From assembly GCA_009602735.1 (NCBI GenBank), contig WELA01006538.1:1-64000 (forward strand): a stretch of DNA of 64,000 nucleotides, given 5' to 3'. How positions within the stretch are numbered: position 1 is the first letter of the stretch; each line of letters starts with the position of its first letter. This stretch comes from Mesotaenium endlicherianum. Lineage: Eukaryota; Streptophyta; Zygnematophyceae; Zygnematales; Mesotaeniaceae. A program made the translations under genes and the position numbers. Below are positions 25,476 to 35,852 of the stretch, piece by piece. A model generated the notes under the pieces. The model was not told the origin of the DNA and searched no databases. It saw nothing but the letters and a program-made list of their open reading frames with translations.

Positions 25476-26609
25476 TCAGGAAAGTCCCCAGTTAATCAGC
25501 CACCGTACTTCTTTCGGCACTGTATGTTCTCTTGTCATCGACGTCATTTTACCCAGCCTTACGATGATGGTCTTTTTTGAAGGGATCACAATGATGTATT
25601 GCCCCAGGATGCCCCTTGCATAAAATATATCCGGATGCAACGGATCGATCCACCACTGGTAACCATAATAATCACAGGGCTTGCCGTGGGTATCGGTGAT
25701 ACCGCAGGCTTTGATGGATGCAGCATAATAATCGCTGTCGATAATGCGCACGCCCTTCCACTTGCCACTGTCTAACATCAATTGGCCAATGCGCGCAAAA
25801 TCACGTGTATTGGAATTGAAACAACAATAGGCTTTGGCATGTCCGTTCTCATGATCCGTGCTCCACAATGCCGGATGTTCCGCGCCCAGCGGCTGCCATA
25901 ATTTAACAGCAGCATAACTACCCAACGACTGCCCGGTTGCTTTTTCCAGTACCAATCCCAGCAATTGAGTATCACCACTTTTATACCGGTGCAACGTGCC
26001 CGGCTCCTGTACCATTTTTACATTGACTGCAGTTTTGTAGGCATCGCTTCCATAATACAAGTCAGTTGTAACAGACAAAGGATTCCAGTACGATTCATCA
26101 AAATCAGAGCCGCTGCTCATGGTAAGCAGGTCGATGATCTTTACCCGGGCTTTGATTCCTGTGTTGAACTCCGGCAGGTAATGGCCAACAGGCTCCTGCA
26201 ATGATTTGATCGCCCCTTCTTTTAATGCCACCCCTATCAATAAACTCGTAATGCTTTTGGCCATGGAGAAAGAACCCGATAAAGAGCTGTCGCTATAACC
26301 ATCCCAATATTTTTCAAAAGCCACCGAATCATTCCTGATGAGTAACAAACCAACAGAGCCCAGGTCTTCCAGGAGTTGATTGAGACTATCGGGATAACTG
26401 ATCTTATTGTAATTGACTGCATTGTGCCAGGGTTGCGGTATGCCGGTACCAACAGTCGTATTGGAGAATATTTTATAATCGTCGATATTGGCGAAATTGT
26501 ACCATACTGCTTTGAAGAGATAAGTCTTGCCACTGATCCAGGCATAAGCAGAGAAAATGGCAATCAGCCCAAACAACGACAAAGCAATACGTTTGAGTAT
26601 TTTTTTCAT
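25476..26609 (-). CDS. serine hydrolase of the beta-lactamase / class C PBP family
   Basis: A 377-residue protein with an N-terminal membrane anchor or signal (KRIALSLFGLIAIFSAYAW). The SxxK motif is in FSMAKSITSLLIG, the Tyr motif in HRYKSGDTQLLG, and YGYQWWID...GILGQYIIVIPSKK forms the C-terminal core. These enzymes act on ester or amide bonds in the periplasm; the substrate is unknown. ATG 26609 is preferred over an upstream in-frame codon because the signal sequence starts there. Confidence 0.85.
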   Translation of the reverse strand: MKKILKRIALSLFGLIAIFSAYAWISGKTYLFKAVWYNFANIDDYKIFSNTTVGTGIPQPWHNAVNYNKISYPDSLNQLLEDLGSVGLLLIRNDSVAFEKYWDGYSDSSLSGSFSMAKSITSLLIGVALKEGAIKSLQEPVGHYLPEFNTGIKARVKIIDLLTMSSGSDFDESYWNPLSVTTDLYYGSDAYKTAVNVKMVQEPGTLHRYKSGDTQLLGLVLEKATGQSLGSYAAVKLWQPLGAEHPALWSTDHENGHAKAYCCFNSNTRDFARIGQLMLDSGKWKGVRIIDSDYYAASIKACGITDTHGKPCDYYGYQWWIDPLHPDIFYARGILGQYIIVIPSKKTIIVRLGKMTSMTREHTVPKEVRWLINWGLS

Positions 26610-26844
26610 ATTCTGAAAATACAAATTTTTATTCCTTTTACCGCATCCTTGTCGTATCTTGCATGCAGAAACCCTATTATGCGATTCCTGCACCTCAATC
26701 TTGATTTTTTAGACCATCCAGCTCAATAGAATACTGCTGCGCAGGTGCATTTGCTTTATAGCAATCTTTTCAATTCATTTTATCATTTTCATTTGAACAG
26801 GCGTTGATGCTTTTCAGGTGAAGCCGATCACATACAATACAACC

Positions 26845-28083
26845 ATGTCACTACTTACTTTATCCGGATCAGCCAGCGCATATTTACAGCTGGAAGAAAA
26901 ATACGGCGCACATAATTACCATCCCCTCCCCGTTGTGCTCGAAAAAGGAGAAGGTGTTTTTCTCTGGGATGTAGACGGTAAACGTTATTACGATTTCCTG
27001 AGCGGTTATTCGGCCGTTAACCAGGGTCACTGTCATCCCCGAATCGTTCGCGCCCTCATTGAACAGGCGCAGAAGCTTACGCTCACATCCCGTGCCTTTC
27101 ACAACAACTTATTGGGTGAATATGCGCAATTCATCACTGCTTATTTTGGTTACGACAAAGTACTGCCAATGAATACAGGCGTAGAAGGCGGTGAAACAGC
27201 CATCAAGCTGGCCAGGAGGTGGGCTTATACCCGTAAAGGTGTTGCAGAGAACCATGCAAAGATCATTTTTGCGGAAGGCAATTTTTGGGGAAGAACACTC
27301 GCTGCCATCTCCTCCTCTACCGATCCCAGCAGTTACAAAGGTTTTGGTCCTTATATGCCTGGGTTTGAAATCATCCCTTACAATGACACCATTGCCCTGG
27401 AAAAAGCATTGCAGGATAAAAATGTAGCAGCCTTTATGGTAGAACCCATACAGGGCGAAGCTGGCGTGGTAGTGCCTGATAATGGCTATTTGCAAAAAGT
27501 GCGCGAACTCTGTTCGCATTACAATGTGCTGTTCATTGCAGATGAGATCCAGACCGGACTGGCACGCACAGGTAAAATGCTGGCCTGCGATCATGAAAAT
27601 GTTCGTCCTGATATACTCATCCTCGGCAAAGCCCTCAGTGGAGGTATGTTACCCGTATCTGCCGTACTCGCCGATGATGAAGTGATGCTCAACATCCAAC
27701 CCGGTGAGCATGGTTCTACTTATGGCGGCAATCCGCTGGCCTGTGCCGTGGCCATGGAAGCGCTTAAAGTATTGAAAGATGAACAGATGGCAGAAAATGC
27801 AGCGGCCATGGGTGAATTGATGCGCAGCGAACTGGCAAAGTTATCTTCTCCCTATATCCACACCATCCGTGGCAAAGGCCTGCTCAATGCCATCGTTATC
27901 GATCACGCCAATGCTGATGCTGCATGGGAGCTTTGCCTGGCATTGAAAGAAAAAGGATTGCTGGCCAAACCCACACATGGCGATAAGATCCGTTTCGCCC
28001 CTCCGTTGCTCATCAATCGTGAACAAATACTGGAGTGCGTGGACATCATCGATGAAAGCCTAGCTTCTTCATTAACTCAATAG
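26845..28083 (+). CDS. rocD: ornithine aminotransferase
   Basis: A 412-residue class III PLP aminotransferase converting ornithine and 2-oxoglutarate to glutamate semialdehyde and glutamate. Landmarks: [63 protein letters not shown] and the PLP lysine in [14 protein letters not shown]. Length and motifs match RocD. ATG 26845 is chosen; a GTG at 26818 would add nine residues. Its 3' end overlaps kynA (opposite strand) by 38 bp. Confidence 0.93.
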   Translation: MSLLTLSGSASAYLQLEEKYGAHNYHPLPVVLEKGEGVFLWDVDGKRYYDFLSGYSAVNQGHCHPRIVRALIEQAQKLTLTSRAFHNNLLGEYAQFITAYFGYDKVLPMNTGVEGGETAIKLARRWAYTRKGVAENHAKIIFAEGNFWGRTLAAISSSTDPSSYKGFGPYMPGFEIIPYNDTIALEKALQDKNVAAFMVEPIQGEAGVVVPDNGYLQKVRELCSHYNVLFIADEIQTGLARTGKMLACDHENVRPDILILGKALSGGMLPVSAVLADDEVMLNIQPGEHGSTYGGNPLACAVAMEALKVLKDEQMAENAAAMGELMRSELAKLSSPYIHTIRGKGLLNAIVIDHANADAAWELCLALKEKGLLAKPTHGDKIRFAPPLLINREQILECVDIIDESLASSLTQ

Positions 28084-29140
28084 GCAGCTTGGGCAGGTTT
28101 TTTCTTTCGATCAGGTAAGTAGCAAGGCCCGATAAATCGCGGTACACATAATGTTTGCTCAATGCTCCTTCCAAATAACCTGCTCCGGAAGTATTGCCCG
28201 TGCCTACCCGCATGCCAATCATACGGCGCACCATGATGAGGTGCTTGTGACGCCAGTTGCTGAGCAGGTGATCAATTTCAATCAAAGCATCAAGCAGTTG
28301 GTAAGATGTTTGGAATACCGGAAAATCGCGGTACAGCATGATGAACAAAGCAGCCCGCATGGCTTTGGGTGAAAAATTACTGCGCAGTGTTTCCAGTTGC
28401 GCCGGAGTATAATCGGCGTGCGCTTTTTCAAAAAAGACATAATCGAAATCAAATATCTTGCCTTGCTCACGTTCTGTTAGGCCTTGTAAATAAATAGCGC
28501 GGTAATCATTCCAGAAAGGATGATCCGTAGTATTGTTCGTTGTTGCCGGTTTATATTGATGCCATAATTCTGTATCAAAGAAAGGCATGCGCTCCAGCCA
28601 GTCGTTCACCAGTTGCAACAGGTTCTTTTCTGTTTCTACGGCTGTGATACGTTCATAATCATTCCGGGTAAACCCGCCTTCATTGGTACGTTTGTAATAC
28701 TCTTTCTGATGCCGTTGATCGATCTGCAATCCCAATCTCGCCTCAATCAGCCTGAACTGCGCACTCTGGAAGCCGGATGAAGGCGTGAGCAGGTTACGGA
28801 ACTCCAGGAAATCGAGCGGGGTCATGGTATTGAGGATGGTGATCTGCTGGTTCAGCAGTTCCAGTATGCAAATGACCCGGTGTAGGCGGTGACGGACCAG
28901 GTTCATATCCTCGGAGTTATCATTGATCTTTTCCTGTGAAAATATATGCATCACATAATCCAGCTCGAACAGTATCTGTTTGAACCATAGTTCATAAGCC
29001 TGGTGTATGATGATGAAGAGCATTTCATCGTGTGCAGGCGCATGGCCTTCTTCAAAACTCACCGGGTGCTGGCCATCCAATATCTTTTCCAGGTGCAGGT
29101 AACTGCCATAATACAGGGGTTCCTTTTTCATAACAAGCAT
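28046..29140 (-). CDS. kynA: tryptophan 2,3-dioxygenase
   Basis: A 364-residue haem dioxygenase that opens the indole ring of L-tryptophan to N-formylkynurenine. Landmarks: [11 protein letters not shown], the haem-pocket [23 protein letters not shown] region near 38-60, [44 protein letters not shown] with the proximal His. No other kyn gene is nearby. It converges with rocD (38-bp overlap) and diverges from pyrF. Confidence 0.95.
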   Translation of the reverse strand: MLVMKKEPLYYGSYLHLEKILDGQHPVSFEEGHAPAHDEMLFIIIHQAYELWFKQILFELDYVMHIFSQEKINDNSEDMNLVRHRLHRVICILELLNQQITILNTMTPLDFLEFRNLLTPSSGFQSAQFRLIEARLGLQIDQRHQKEYYKRTNEGGFTRNDYERITAVETEKNLLQLVNDWLERMPFFDTELWHQYKPATTNNTTDHPFWNDYRAIYLQGLTEREQGKIFDFDYVFFEKAHADYTPAQLETLRSNFSPKAMRAALFIMLYRDFPVFQTSYQLLDALIEIDHLLSNWRHKHLIMVRRMIGMRVGTGNTSGAGYLEGALSKHYVYRDLSGLATYLIERKNLPKLPIELMKKLGFHR

Positions 29141-29174
29141 CGTTCTTTCAGCAAAGAAAAGCTTTGTTTACCAT

Positions 29175-29182
29175 TATCTTTG
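29175..29182 (+). promoter_or_regulatory. putative -7 element of pyrF
   Basis: TATCTTTG fits TAnnTTTG, but it lies only 6 bp before the ATG and no good -33 is seen, so support is weak. Confidence 0.25.
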
Positions 29183-29188
29183 CAATCT

Positions 29189-30001
29189 ATGACACGCACA
29201 GAACTGGTAGCACAAATACGGCAAAAGAAATCTTATTTAACGGTGGGACTGGATACCGACATCACCAAAATTCCACCCCACCTGCAATCACACCCCGATG
29301 CCGTATTTGCCTTCAACAAAGCCATCATCGATGCTACCCTGGAATATTGTGTGAGTTACAAGATCAACACTGCTTTTTATGAATCACAGGGTTTGAAGGG
29401 TTGGGAAGCCCTGGAAAAAACCGTGCACTATATTCCTTCCACCCATTTCAAGATAGCCGATGCCAAACGAGGCGATATTGGCAATACTTCTTCGCAATAC
29501 GCCAAGACCTTTTTTGAAGTGTTGCCCTTTGATGCAATAACTGTAGCGCCTTACATGGGTGAAGACAGTGTACGTCCCTTCCTGGAATACGAAAACAAAT
29601 GGACCATTGTACTGGGCCTCACTTCCAATGCAGGCAGTCTTGATTTCCAAAAACTCTCCCTGGCTTCTAGCGAAAAAATGCTGTACGAACAGGTACTGGA
29701 AAAAACAGTTTCCTGGGGTACACCCAACAACCTGATGTTCGTGGTAGGCGCTACCCGCGCCAGCGACCTGCAACATATACGCACCATCATCCCCGATCAT
29801 TTTCTATTGGTACCCGGTGTTGGTTTCCAGGGCGGCAGTCTCGAAGAAGTGTCGCAGTATGGATTGAACAAAGACTGTGGTTTGCTGGTCAATGCCAGCC
29901 GCGCCATCATCTTCGCCAGCAGCAAAGAAAATTTTGCCGAAGAAGCCGCTACCATTGCAGCCACTTATGCCGCTGAAATGAAGCAGTACCTCGAAGTCTG
30001 A
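29189..30001 (+). CDS. pyrF: orotidine 5'-phosphate decarboxylase
   Basis: A 270-residue OMP decarboxylase of the longer type, making UMP in pyrimidine synthesis. The first Asp/Lys motif is LTVGLDTD, and the catalytic DAKRGDIGNT segment lies about residue 91; VVGATRASDLQHIR and LLVPGVGFQGGS form the phosphate-binding end. ATG 29189 starts the conserved part. Single gene, divergent from kynA. Confidence 0.94.
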   Translation: MTRTELVAQIRQKKSYLTVGLDTDITKIPPHLQSHPDAVFAFNKAIIDATLEYCVSYKINTAFYESQGLKGWEALEKTVHYIPSTHFKIADAKRGDIGNTSSQYAKTFFEVLPFDAITVAPYMGEDSVRPFLEYENKWTIVLGLTSNAGSLDFQKLSLASSEKMLYEQVLEKTVSWGTPNNLMFVVGATRASDLQHIRTIIPDHFLLVPGVGFQGGSLEEVSQYGLNKDCGLLVNASRAIIFASSKENFAEEAATIAATYAAEMKQYLEV

Positions 30002-30058
30002 GCCTCATTTATTTTGCCTATCTTAACGGCCCAGTTTTAACGTTAAATCAGGTATTCT

Positions 30059-32866
30059 ATGCAAAGGACAAAGATGCTGTTCGTTCTTCTGCTGGTTGTT
30101 GTACAACTGACCGCACAAAACAAAACAGTAAAAGACAAAGTGCTGCCGGTTTCGCCGGAAGTTAAAATAGGCAAGCTTTCCAATGGCCTCACTTATTATA
30201 TCCGTAAAAACCAGGAACCCAAAAACAGGGCGGAACTGAGACTGGTAGTCAATGCCGGTTCTACACTGGAGAGCGATAAACAGGTAGGTCTTGCGCACTT
30301 CGTTGAACACATGTGTTTCAATGGTACAAAACATTTTAAGAAACAAGAGCTGGTAGACTTCCTTGAAAAAAGCGGCGTGAATTTCGGCGCCGACCTGAAT
30401 GCCTACACCAGTTTCGATGAAACGGTATATGAATTACAGGTGCCTACGGATAGTCCTACTGTATACCGCCAGGCTTTGCAGATACTGGAAGACTGGGCAC
30501 ACCTGGTCAGCTTCGAGCCCGTTGAAATAGACAAAGAGCGCGGTGTGATCGTAGAGGAATGGCGACTGGGCCGCGGCGCCGATGCCAGGCTCCGTGATAA
30601 ATATTTCCCGGTCATGTTAAAAGGATCGCAGTATGCCAAGCGCCTGCCCATTGGCACCAAAGAAAATATCGATACAGCGCATTACAATACACTCACCAGT
30701 TTTTATAAAGACTGGTATCGCCCCGATCTGCAAGCAGTGATTGTAGTGGGTGATGTGGATGTAGCGGAAACAGAGCGGATGATCAAAGAGCATTTCGCGA
30801 AAATACCCAGGGCTGTCAATCCCAAACCAAGGAAAAAATTCAGCATTCCATCTCATACAGAAACCAGGGTATCCATCCTTACCGATCCGGAGCAGCCTTA
30901 TAATGTGGTGCAGATTTATTATACCCAACCGGAAATACCTGCTGCCAAAACAGAGAGCGAGTACCGTGCCTCCATTGTACGCGGACTGTTCAATCAAATG
31001 ATGAGCAGCAGGCTGGATGAGATTGCACAAAAGCCCGATGCGCCCTTCCTTTTCGGAAGCAGTAGCTATGGTAGTTTCATTGGCGATAAAGATGCATTCA
31101 GTTTGCTGGCCGTAGCCAAAACAGGTAAGGACATTGCCGCTTCCATTGAAACCCTCGTAACAGAGAATGAAAGGGTAAGGCAATACGGTTTTGTGCAAAG
31201 CGAACTGGACCGCGCCGTTAAATCCAGCATGTCGTACATAGAGAACCTGTATAAAGAACGCAACAAGACCAAATCGGCGGAATTGCTGCAGGAACTGGTA
31301 CGTAACTATTTAAAACAGGAATCCATTCCCGGTATTGAATACGAATATGGATTGTACCAGAAATTCCTGCCTACCATCACCCTGCAGGAAGTCAACAGCC
31401 TGATTAGCCGGTGGATCAAAAAGACCGATCGTTCTATTATCGTTACTGCACCCGAAAAAGAAAAAAACAACCTGATCAGCAGTACGGCTGCATTGGATAT
31501 ACTGAACAAACCTTTGGGCTCGTTAAAAAAGTATGAAGATAAAATGGCAACAGGTCCGTTGTTGCCGGTTGCACCCATTCCGGGTAAAATAACAGCCGAG
31601 AAACAATACGAATCTATTGGTACTACTGAATGGACTTTATCGAACGGTGCACATGTTGTGCTCAAACCCACCACATTCAAAAACGACGATATCCAATTCT
31701 CGGCCATCAGTTGGGGAGGCACTTCACTTTACAGCGATGCCGACTATATGAATGCATCCAACGCCTCATTGATTGCACTGACAGGCGGCATGGGCAACCT
31801 GGATATACAAAGCCTGCAAAAAGAAATGGCGGGAAAGAACTGCACTGTAGCGCCTTCCATGAGCAATTATATGCAGGGCATGAATGGCAGCAGCACCATG
31901 AAAGACCTGGAAACGGCCATGCAGTTGTTATACGGCTATTTTGTAGCGCCGCGTAAAGACAGCAGCATGTTCAAAGTAGTACAGCAGCAGATGCAGGTAC
32001 AGTTGGCGAATAAGGATAAAAACCCGGCCAGTGTATTTGGCGATACAGTGGGCTATGTAATGGGTAATTATCACCCGAGGCGCAAACCTGTTACGCTGGA
32101 AGCAGTGAAACAACTGGAACTTGACCGTGCATTTAATATTTATAAAGAAAGGTTCTCTAACGGCGGACAATTCCTGTTTACGTTTGTAGGCAATTTCACG
32201 CTGGACAGCATCAGGCCGCTGGTTGAAAAATATATTGCCTCTCTTCCGTCCACCGGCAAACAAGACAGTTGGAAAGACGTGGGCCTGCGTTATCCGCAAG
32301 GCGTCATCAACAAAGTGGTGAAAAAAGGAAAAGAAAGCAAAGCCAGCGTACGGCTGTATTTCACCGGCAACAGCGCTGCTTTCAACGACCTCGACGAACT
32401 GCAAATTGGCCAGTTGTGTAAAGCATTGGGCATCCGTTTGAGAGAAGTGCTGCGTGAAGACGCCGGCGGCGTGTACGGCGTAAGCGTTTCGGGTGGATTG
32501 AGCAGGGAGCCGGTAAACAATTACAGCATCGGCATACAGTTTGGTTGCGCACCCGAAAACGTAGACAAGCTGATAGGACTAACCACGGATGAAATAAATC
32601 ATACCAAGTCCAACGGCATCGCCCCCGTGAACATTGAAAAAGTGATAGCCGAACAAACCCGCGGCCTCGAAACCGAGTTCAAGGAAAACAGTTACTGGCG
32701 TTACAAACTGGAACAGCAGATCTTCCGCAAGCAAAATCCCGAAAAAATACTGGAAGCGCCGCAACTCGTTAAGAAAATTACCGTGGAGCGTACGAAAGAA
32801 CTTGCGAATCAATATTTCAATGAAGCCAATATGGCCAAATTTGTCTTACTGCCTGAAGATAAATAA
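30059..32866 (+). CDS. M16 family zinc metallopeptidase, exported
   Basis: A 935-residue insulinase-family (M16) peptidase. A signal peptide (residues ~1-20, MLFVLLLVVVQLTAQ) directs it to the periplasm. The inverted zinc motif HFVEH is at residues 80-84, with the third ligand expected in the following helix (KERGVIVEEW, about 155-165). Two M16 halves are fused in one chain (second half from about 500), typical of pitrilysin-like Bacteroidota enzymes that degrade peptides. Followed by the second REP-like element. Confidence 0.92.
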   Translation: MQRTKMLFVLLLVVVQLTAQNKTVKDKVLPVSPEVKIGKLSNGLTYYIRKNQEPKNRAELRLVVNAGSTLESDKQVGLAHFVEHMCFNGTKHFKKQELVDFLEKSGVNFGADLNAYTSFDETVYELQVPTDSPTVYRQALQILEDWAHLVSFEPVEIDKERGVIVEEWRLGRGADARLRDKYFPVMLKGSQYAKRLPIGTKENIDTAHYNTLTSFYKDWYRPDLQAVIVVGDVDVAETERMIKEHFAKIPRAVNPKPRKKFSIPSHTETRVSILTDPEQPYNVVQIYYTQPEIPAAKTESEYRASIVRGLFNQMMSSRLDEIAQKPDAPFLFGSSSYGSFIGDKDAFSLLAVAKTGKDIAASIETLVTENERVRQYGFVQSELDRAVKSSMSYIENLYKERNKTKSAELLQELVRNYLKQESIPGIEYEYGLYQKFLPTITLQEVNSLISRWIKKTDRSIIVTAPEKEKNNLISSTAALDILNKPLGSLKKYEDKMATGPLLPVAPIPGKITAEKQYESIGTTEWTLSNGAHVVLKPTTFKNDDIQFSAISWGGTSLYSDADYMNASNASLIALTGGMGNLDIQSLQKEMAGKNCTVAPSMSNYMQGMNGSSTMKDLETAMQLLYGYFVAPRKDSSMFKVVQQQMQVQLANKDKNPASVFGDTVGYVMGNYHPRRKPVTLEAVKQLELDRAFNIYKERFSNGGQFLFTFVGNFTLDSIRPLVEKYIASLPSTGKQDSWKDVGLRYPQGVINKVVKKGKESKASVRLYFTGNSAAFNDLDELQIGQLCKALGIRLREVLREDAGGVYGVSVSGGLSREPVNNYSIGIQFGCAPENVDKLIGLTTDEINHTKSNGIAPVNIEKVIAEQTRGLETEFKENSYWRYKLEQQIFRKQNPEKILEAPQLVKKITVERTKELANQYFNEANMAKFVLLPEDK

Positions 32867-32868
32867 AA

Positions 32869-33000
32869 ATGCCTGATCGTCGTCCCGAGCAACGTCACCC
32901 TGAGCGAGCGAAGCGAGTCGAAGGGGCAGCCGAGGGATCTGCCTGAGCATTCAGCATATCCTTCGACTCGCTTCGCTCGCTCAGGATGACGATCAGACAT
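32869..33000. repeat. REP-like palindromic repeat, copy 2
   Basis: Long palindrome: inner arms 32893-32924 and 32960-32991 (CCCTGAGCGAGCGAAGCGAG and its complement) are nearly perfect, and outer arms 32869-32884 and 32985-33000 (ATGCCTGATCGTC type) also match. It shares the GAGCGAGCGAAGCGAGTCGA core with copy 1 at 6917-6996. It lies between convergent genes and probably ends both transcripts. Confidence 0.78.
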
Positions 33001-33003
33001 TTT

Positions 33004-34290
33004 TTATCCAATTACAAAACCATCCGGTAGAATAGCCATCTTCTTCACTACCACAATACCGTCTTTCACCGCATATAAAGGATGGTCTGTATTAGCCAGG
33101 TGATCTCCTCCGTTGATCTGAACGGCATTGCCAATGCGGCAATTCTTATCTATGATCGCATTCTTGATAAAGCAACGTTCTCCAATGCCCATCCTGGGTA
33201 TTCCTTTGAAATCATCCGAGGTCATCTCTTCAATGGTTTCATAACCGTCATTCCCCATTACATAACTGTTAACGATGGTGGTGCCGGCTCCGATACGCGA
33301 ACGGATACCCACCAGGCATTGTTCCAGCCTGCTGGCATTGATGATGGAGCCTTCCGCTATCAGGGTCTTTTCCAATGTAGTGCCGCTGATCTTGGCCGGT
33401 GGCAGCATGCGCGAGCGGCTGTACACTATTTTAGTATGATCGAATAAATTGAATGGCGGGATATCCTGTGTTAACGCCAGGTTGGCTTCATAAAATGAGT
33501 AAATGTTTCCAATATCGGTCCAGTAGCCGTCGTACTGGAAGCTGACAACTTTATAGTTCGCAATGGAATCAGGGATGATCTCTTTACCAAAATCCGTTGC
33601 CTGGGGATGTACTTCATTGAGCAGGTGGTACAACATTTTTTTACTGAAAATGTAAATACCCATGGAAGCCTGGTAATGACGGCCCGCCCGCTGCATTTCA
33701 GCGCCGGTATCACTTACCCAATCTGCCAATACATCCTTTTTGGGTTTCTCTATAAATGAAGTGATGAAATTCTTTGCGTCTGTTTTCATGATGCCGAATT
33801 CTGTAGCTTCCCTTTCTGCTACCGGAATGGTAGCAATGGAAATATCAGCTTCACTCGCCTTATGCGCTTTGAACATTGCAGTAAAATCCATCTGGTACAA
33901 CTGGTCACCACTCAGAATAAGTACATACTCGAAATCGTGGTTCGAAATATGCCGGAGCGATTGTCGCACAGCATCGGCGGTACCCTGGAACCAACCGCTG
34001 TTTTCAGGTGTTTGTTCGGCGGCCAGTATGTCTACAAAACCAGTACTGAAAGCGCTGAATAAATAAGTATTCTTGATGTGCTTGTTCAACGATGCCGAGT
34101 TGAACTGGGTAAGCACGAACATGCGATTGATATCGCTGTTGATACAATTACTGATAGGGATATCAACGAGGCGGTATTTACCGGCAATCGGCACAGCGGG
34201 TTTGGATCGGCTCGCGGTAAGCGGGAACAGTCTTGTTCCAGCGCCTCCTCCCAGGATCACGGCCAGAACTGATTTTGAAATCGTACTCAT
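33004..34290 (-). CDS. glgC: glucose-1-phosphate adenylyltransferase
   Basis: A 428-residue enzyme making ADP-glucose for glycogen. Landmarks: VILGGGAGTRLFPLT (nucleotide loop), RSKPAVPIAGKYRLVDIPISNC, ILSGDQLYQMD, FIEKPK and a C-terminal left-handed beta-helix with VGIRSRIGAGTTI and GERCFIKNAIIDKNCRIG. It starts 21 bp after glgA, so glgA-glgC form one operon. Confidence 0.95.
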   Translation of the reverse strand: MSTISKSVLAVILGGGAGTRLFPLTASRSKPAVPIAGKYRLVDIPISNCINSDINRMFVLTQFNSASLNKHIKNTYLFSAFSTGFVDILAAEQTPENSGWFQGTADAVRQSLRHISNHDFEYVLILSGDQLYQMDFTAMFKAHKASEADISIATIPVAEREATEFGIMKTDAKNFITSFIEKPKKDVLADWVSDTGAEMQRAGRHYQASMGIYIFSKKMLYHLLNEVHPQATDFGKEIIPDSIANYKVVSFQYDGYWTDIGNIYSFYEANLALTQDIPPFNLFDHTKIVYSRSRMLPPAKISGTTLEKTLIAEGSIINASRLEQCLVGIRSRIGAGTTIVNSYVMGNDGYETIEEMTSDDFKGIPRMGIGERCFIKNAIIDKNCRIGNAVQINGGDHLANTDHPLYAVKDGIVVVKKMAILPDGFVIG

Positions 34291-34311
34291 CGTATAGCGG
34301 GTTTTATTAGG

Positions 34312-35727
34312 TTATCGTAATGACCTGTACAGCTTCAGGTATGCTTCTACTACAGATTCCCAGCTGTGGTCTATTTCCATCATCTGCCTGCGCATGGTAT
34401 CCAAATGCGCCGGGTGTTGGTATACCGACACAGCGCGGCTGATCGAATAGTCGATGTCTTCAATATTCGCATGGTTGAAGCGGATACCAAACCCACCGGG
34501 ATCGCCCATATCCGTCACTGTATCCTGCAAACCACCTGTACTTCTCACAATGGGAACGGTTCCATAACGCATGGCATACATCTGGTTGAGTCCGCATGGC
34601 TCCACCCTGCTCGGCATCAACAAAAAATCAGCGCCGGCATACATCAGGTGACTCAATGCTTCATCATACCCGATCACCACATTGAACACATCGGCATAAG
34701 GTTCCTTCATTTGCTGAAACTGCCATTCCACCTGTGTTTCGCCACTGCCCAACACAAGAAAAGAAGCCTGGCCCTGTGTGTGGTCGATGGCCACACGGAT
34801 CGCATCGGGTAATACATCGGCCGCTTTTTCGCCCACGAGCCGGCCAATGAAAACAAACAATGGTTTGCTAGGGTCCAAACCAAACCGCCTGCACAATAAC
34901 TCTTTATTCTGCTGCTTGCCTGTCTTTGCAGTGGCAACAGAAAAATGATGATCGAGGTATTTATCCGTTTCAGGATCCCATACTTCATTATCGATTCCGT
35001 TGAGAATGCCCACACATTTCCCCTTTTCGTATTCGAATAATTTTTCCAGTCCGTTCGAATTCGAGCGCAGCTCATCCATATAACTATGGCTCACGGTGGT
35101 TACTTTATCGGCGCACTTGATGCCCGATGCCAATGGATTGATATTACCGTTCCAATCCAGCATGCCCCTTTTCCACAGGTCCCACCGCGGTATATACTTA
35201 CTCTGGTCCCACCCCATCCATCCCTGGTATTGGGCATTGTGAATGGTAAGCACGGTGGGGATAGATGCCAGTTTCCGGTAATCATAGCAATGCTGCATCA
35301 TGAAGGGCAGCAGACCGGCATGATAGTCGTGGCAGTGCAGCACGCGGGGTTTGTGTTCCCAACTGCTCATCCAGTTCACTACAGCGATCTGGAAGGCTGT
35401 GAACCGCTCCACATCATCATCATACCCATATATCCGGTGCCGGTCGAGCAGCCCGTTGATGTCTACCAGGTAAAGGTCGAACCCCAGCTTATTGGTGGTT
35501 TCCTTGATAATGGTATAGTCGAAAAACCAGTTTCCCAGGTTGGAACTTCCTTTGAAATCTACCGTCCACTCGTTGTCGTATAAGAATTTGGTCCGGTACA
35601 TGGGCATCACCACTTTGGCTACATGCCCCGCTTTGCATTGGTATTTGGGTAAAGCCCCTACTACATCGCCTAATCCGCCCGCTTTGGCTACGGGATAACA
35701 CTCTGCACTGACATGAATGATCTCCAT
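34312..35727 (-). CDS. glgA: glycogen synthase
   Basis: A 471-residue GT5 enzyme that extends alpha-1,4-glucan from ADP-glucose. The donor-binding VAKAGGLGDVVGALPK (KxGGL) is at residues 14-29; VLTIHNAQYQGW, FVFIGRLVGEKAADVL and LLMPSRVEPCGLNQMYAMRYGTVPIVRSTGGL follow. First gene of the glgA-glgC operon. No branching enzyme or phosphorylase is in the window. Confidence 0.94.
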   Translation of the reverse strand: MEIIHVSAECYPVAKAGGLGDVVGALPKYQCKAGHVAKVVMPMYRTKFLYDNEWTVDFKGSSNLGNWFFDYTIIKETTNKLGFDLYLVDINGLLDRHRIYGYDDDVERFTAFQIAVVNWMSSWEHKPRVLHCHDYHAGLLPFMMQHCYDYRKLASIPTVLTIHNAQYQGWMGWDQSKYIPRWDLWKRGMLDWNGNINPLASGIKCADKVTTVSHSYMDELRSNSNGLEKLFEYEKGKCVGILNGIDNEVWDPETDKYLDHHFSVATAKTGKQQNKELLCRRFGLDPSKPLFVFIGRLVGEKAADVLPDAIRVAIDHTQGQASFLVLGSGETQVEWQFQQMKEPYADVFNVVIGYDEALSHLMYAGADFLLMPSRVEPCGLNQMYAMRYGTVPIVRSTGGLQDTVTDMGDPGGFGIRFNHANIEDIDYSISRAVSVYQHPAHLDTMRRQMMEIDHSWESVVEAYLKLYRSLR

Positions 35728-35806
35728 GAGACGCTTTTGAAAGATTTGCTCTGAAGTTAGTAACTAAAAGCATTCATCCAATTCTCGTATTTAAATTTTT
35801 CCATCT

Positions 35807-35814
35807 TATTTTTG
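35807..35814 (+). promoter_or_regulatory. putative -7 element of the sugar transporter gene
   Basis: TATTTTTG, 38 bp before the ATG, fits TAnnTTTG. A matching -33 is not clear. Confidence 0.35.
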
Positions 35815-35852
35815 ATTATTTTGCAGCCCCTGTCTAAAACAGCTTGTCTACC

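Noticed and set aside
29003-29188. Upstream extension of pyrF
   Set aside because: It overlaps the kynA start on the other strand; conserved sequence begins at ATG 29189.
35824-35851. Two GTCTA copies before the sugar transporter
   Set aside because: They are in direct, not inverted, orientation and unrelated to the light cluster; a 5-6-mer is expected by chance.
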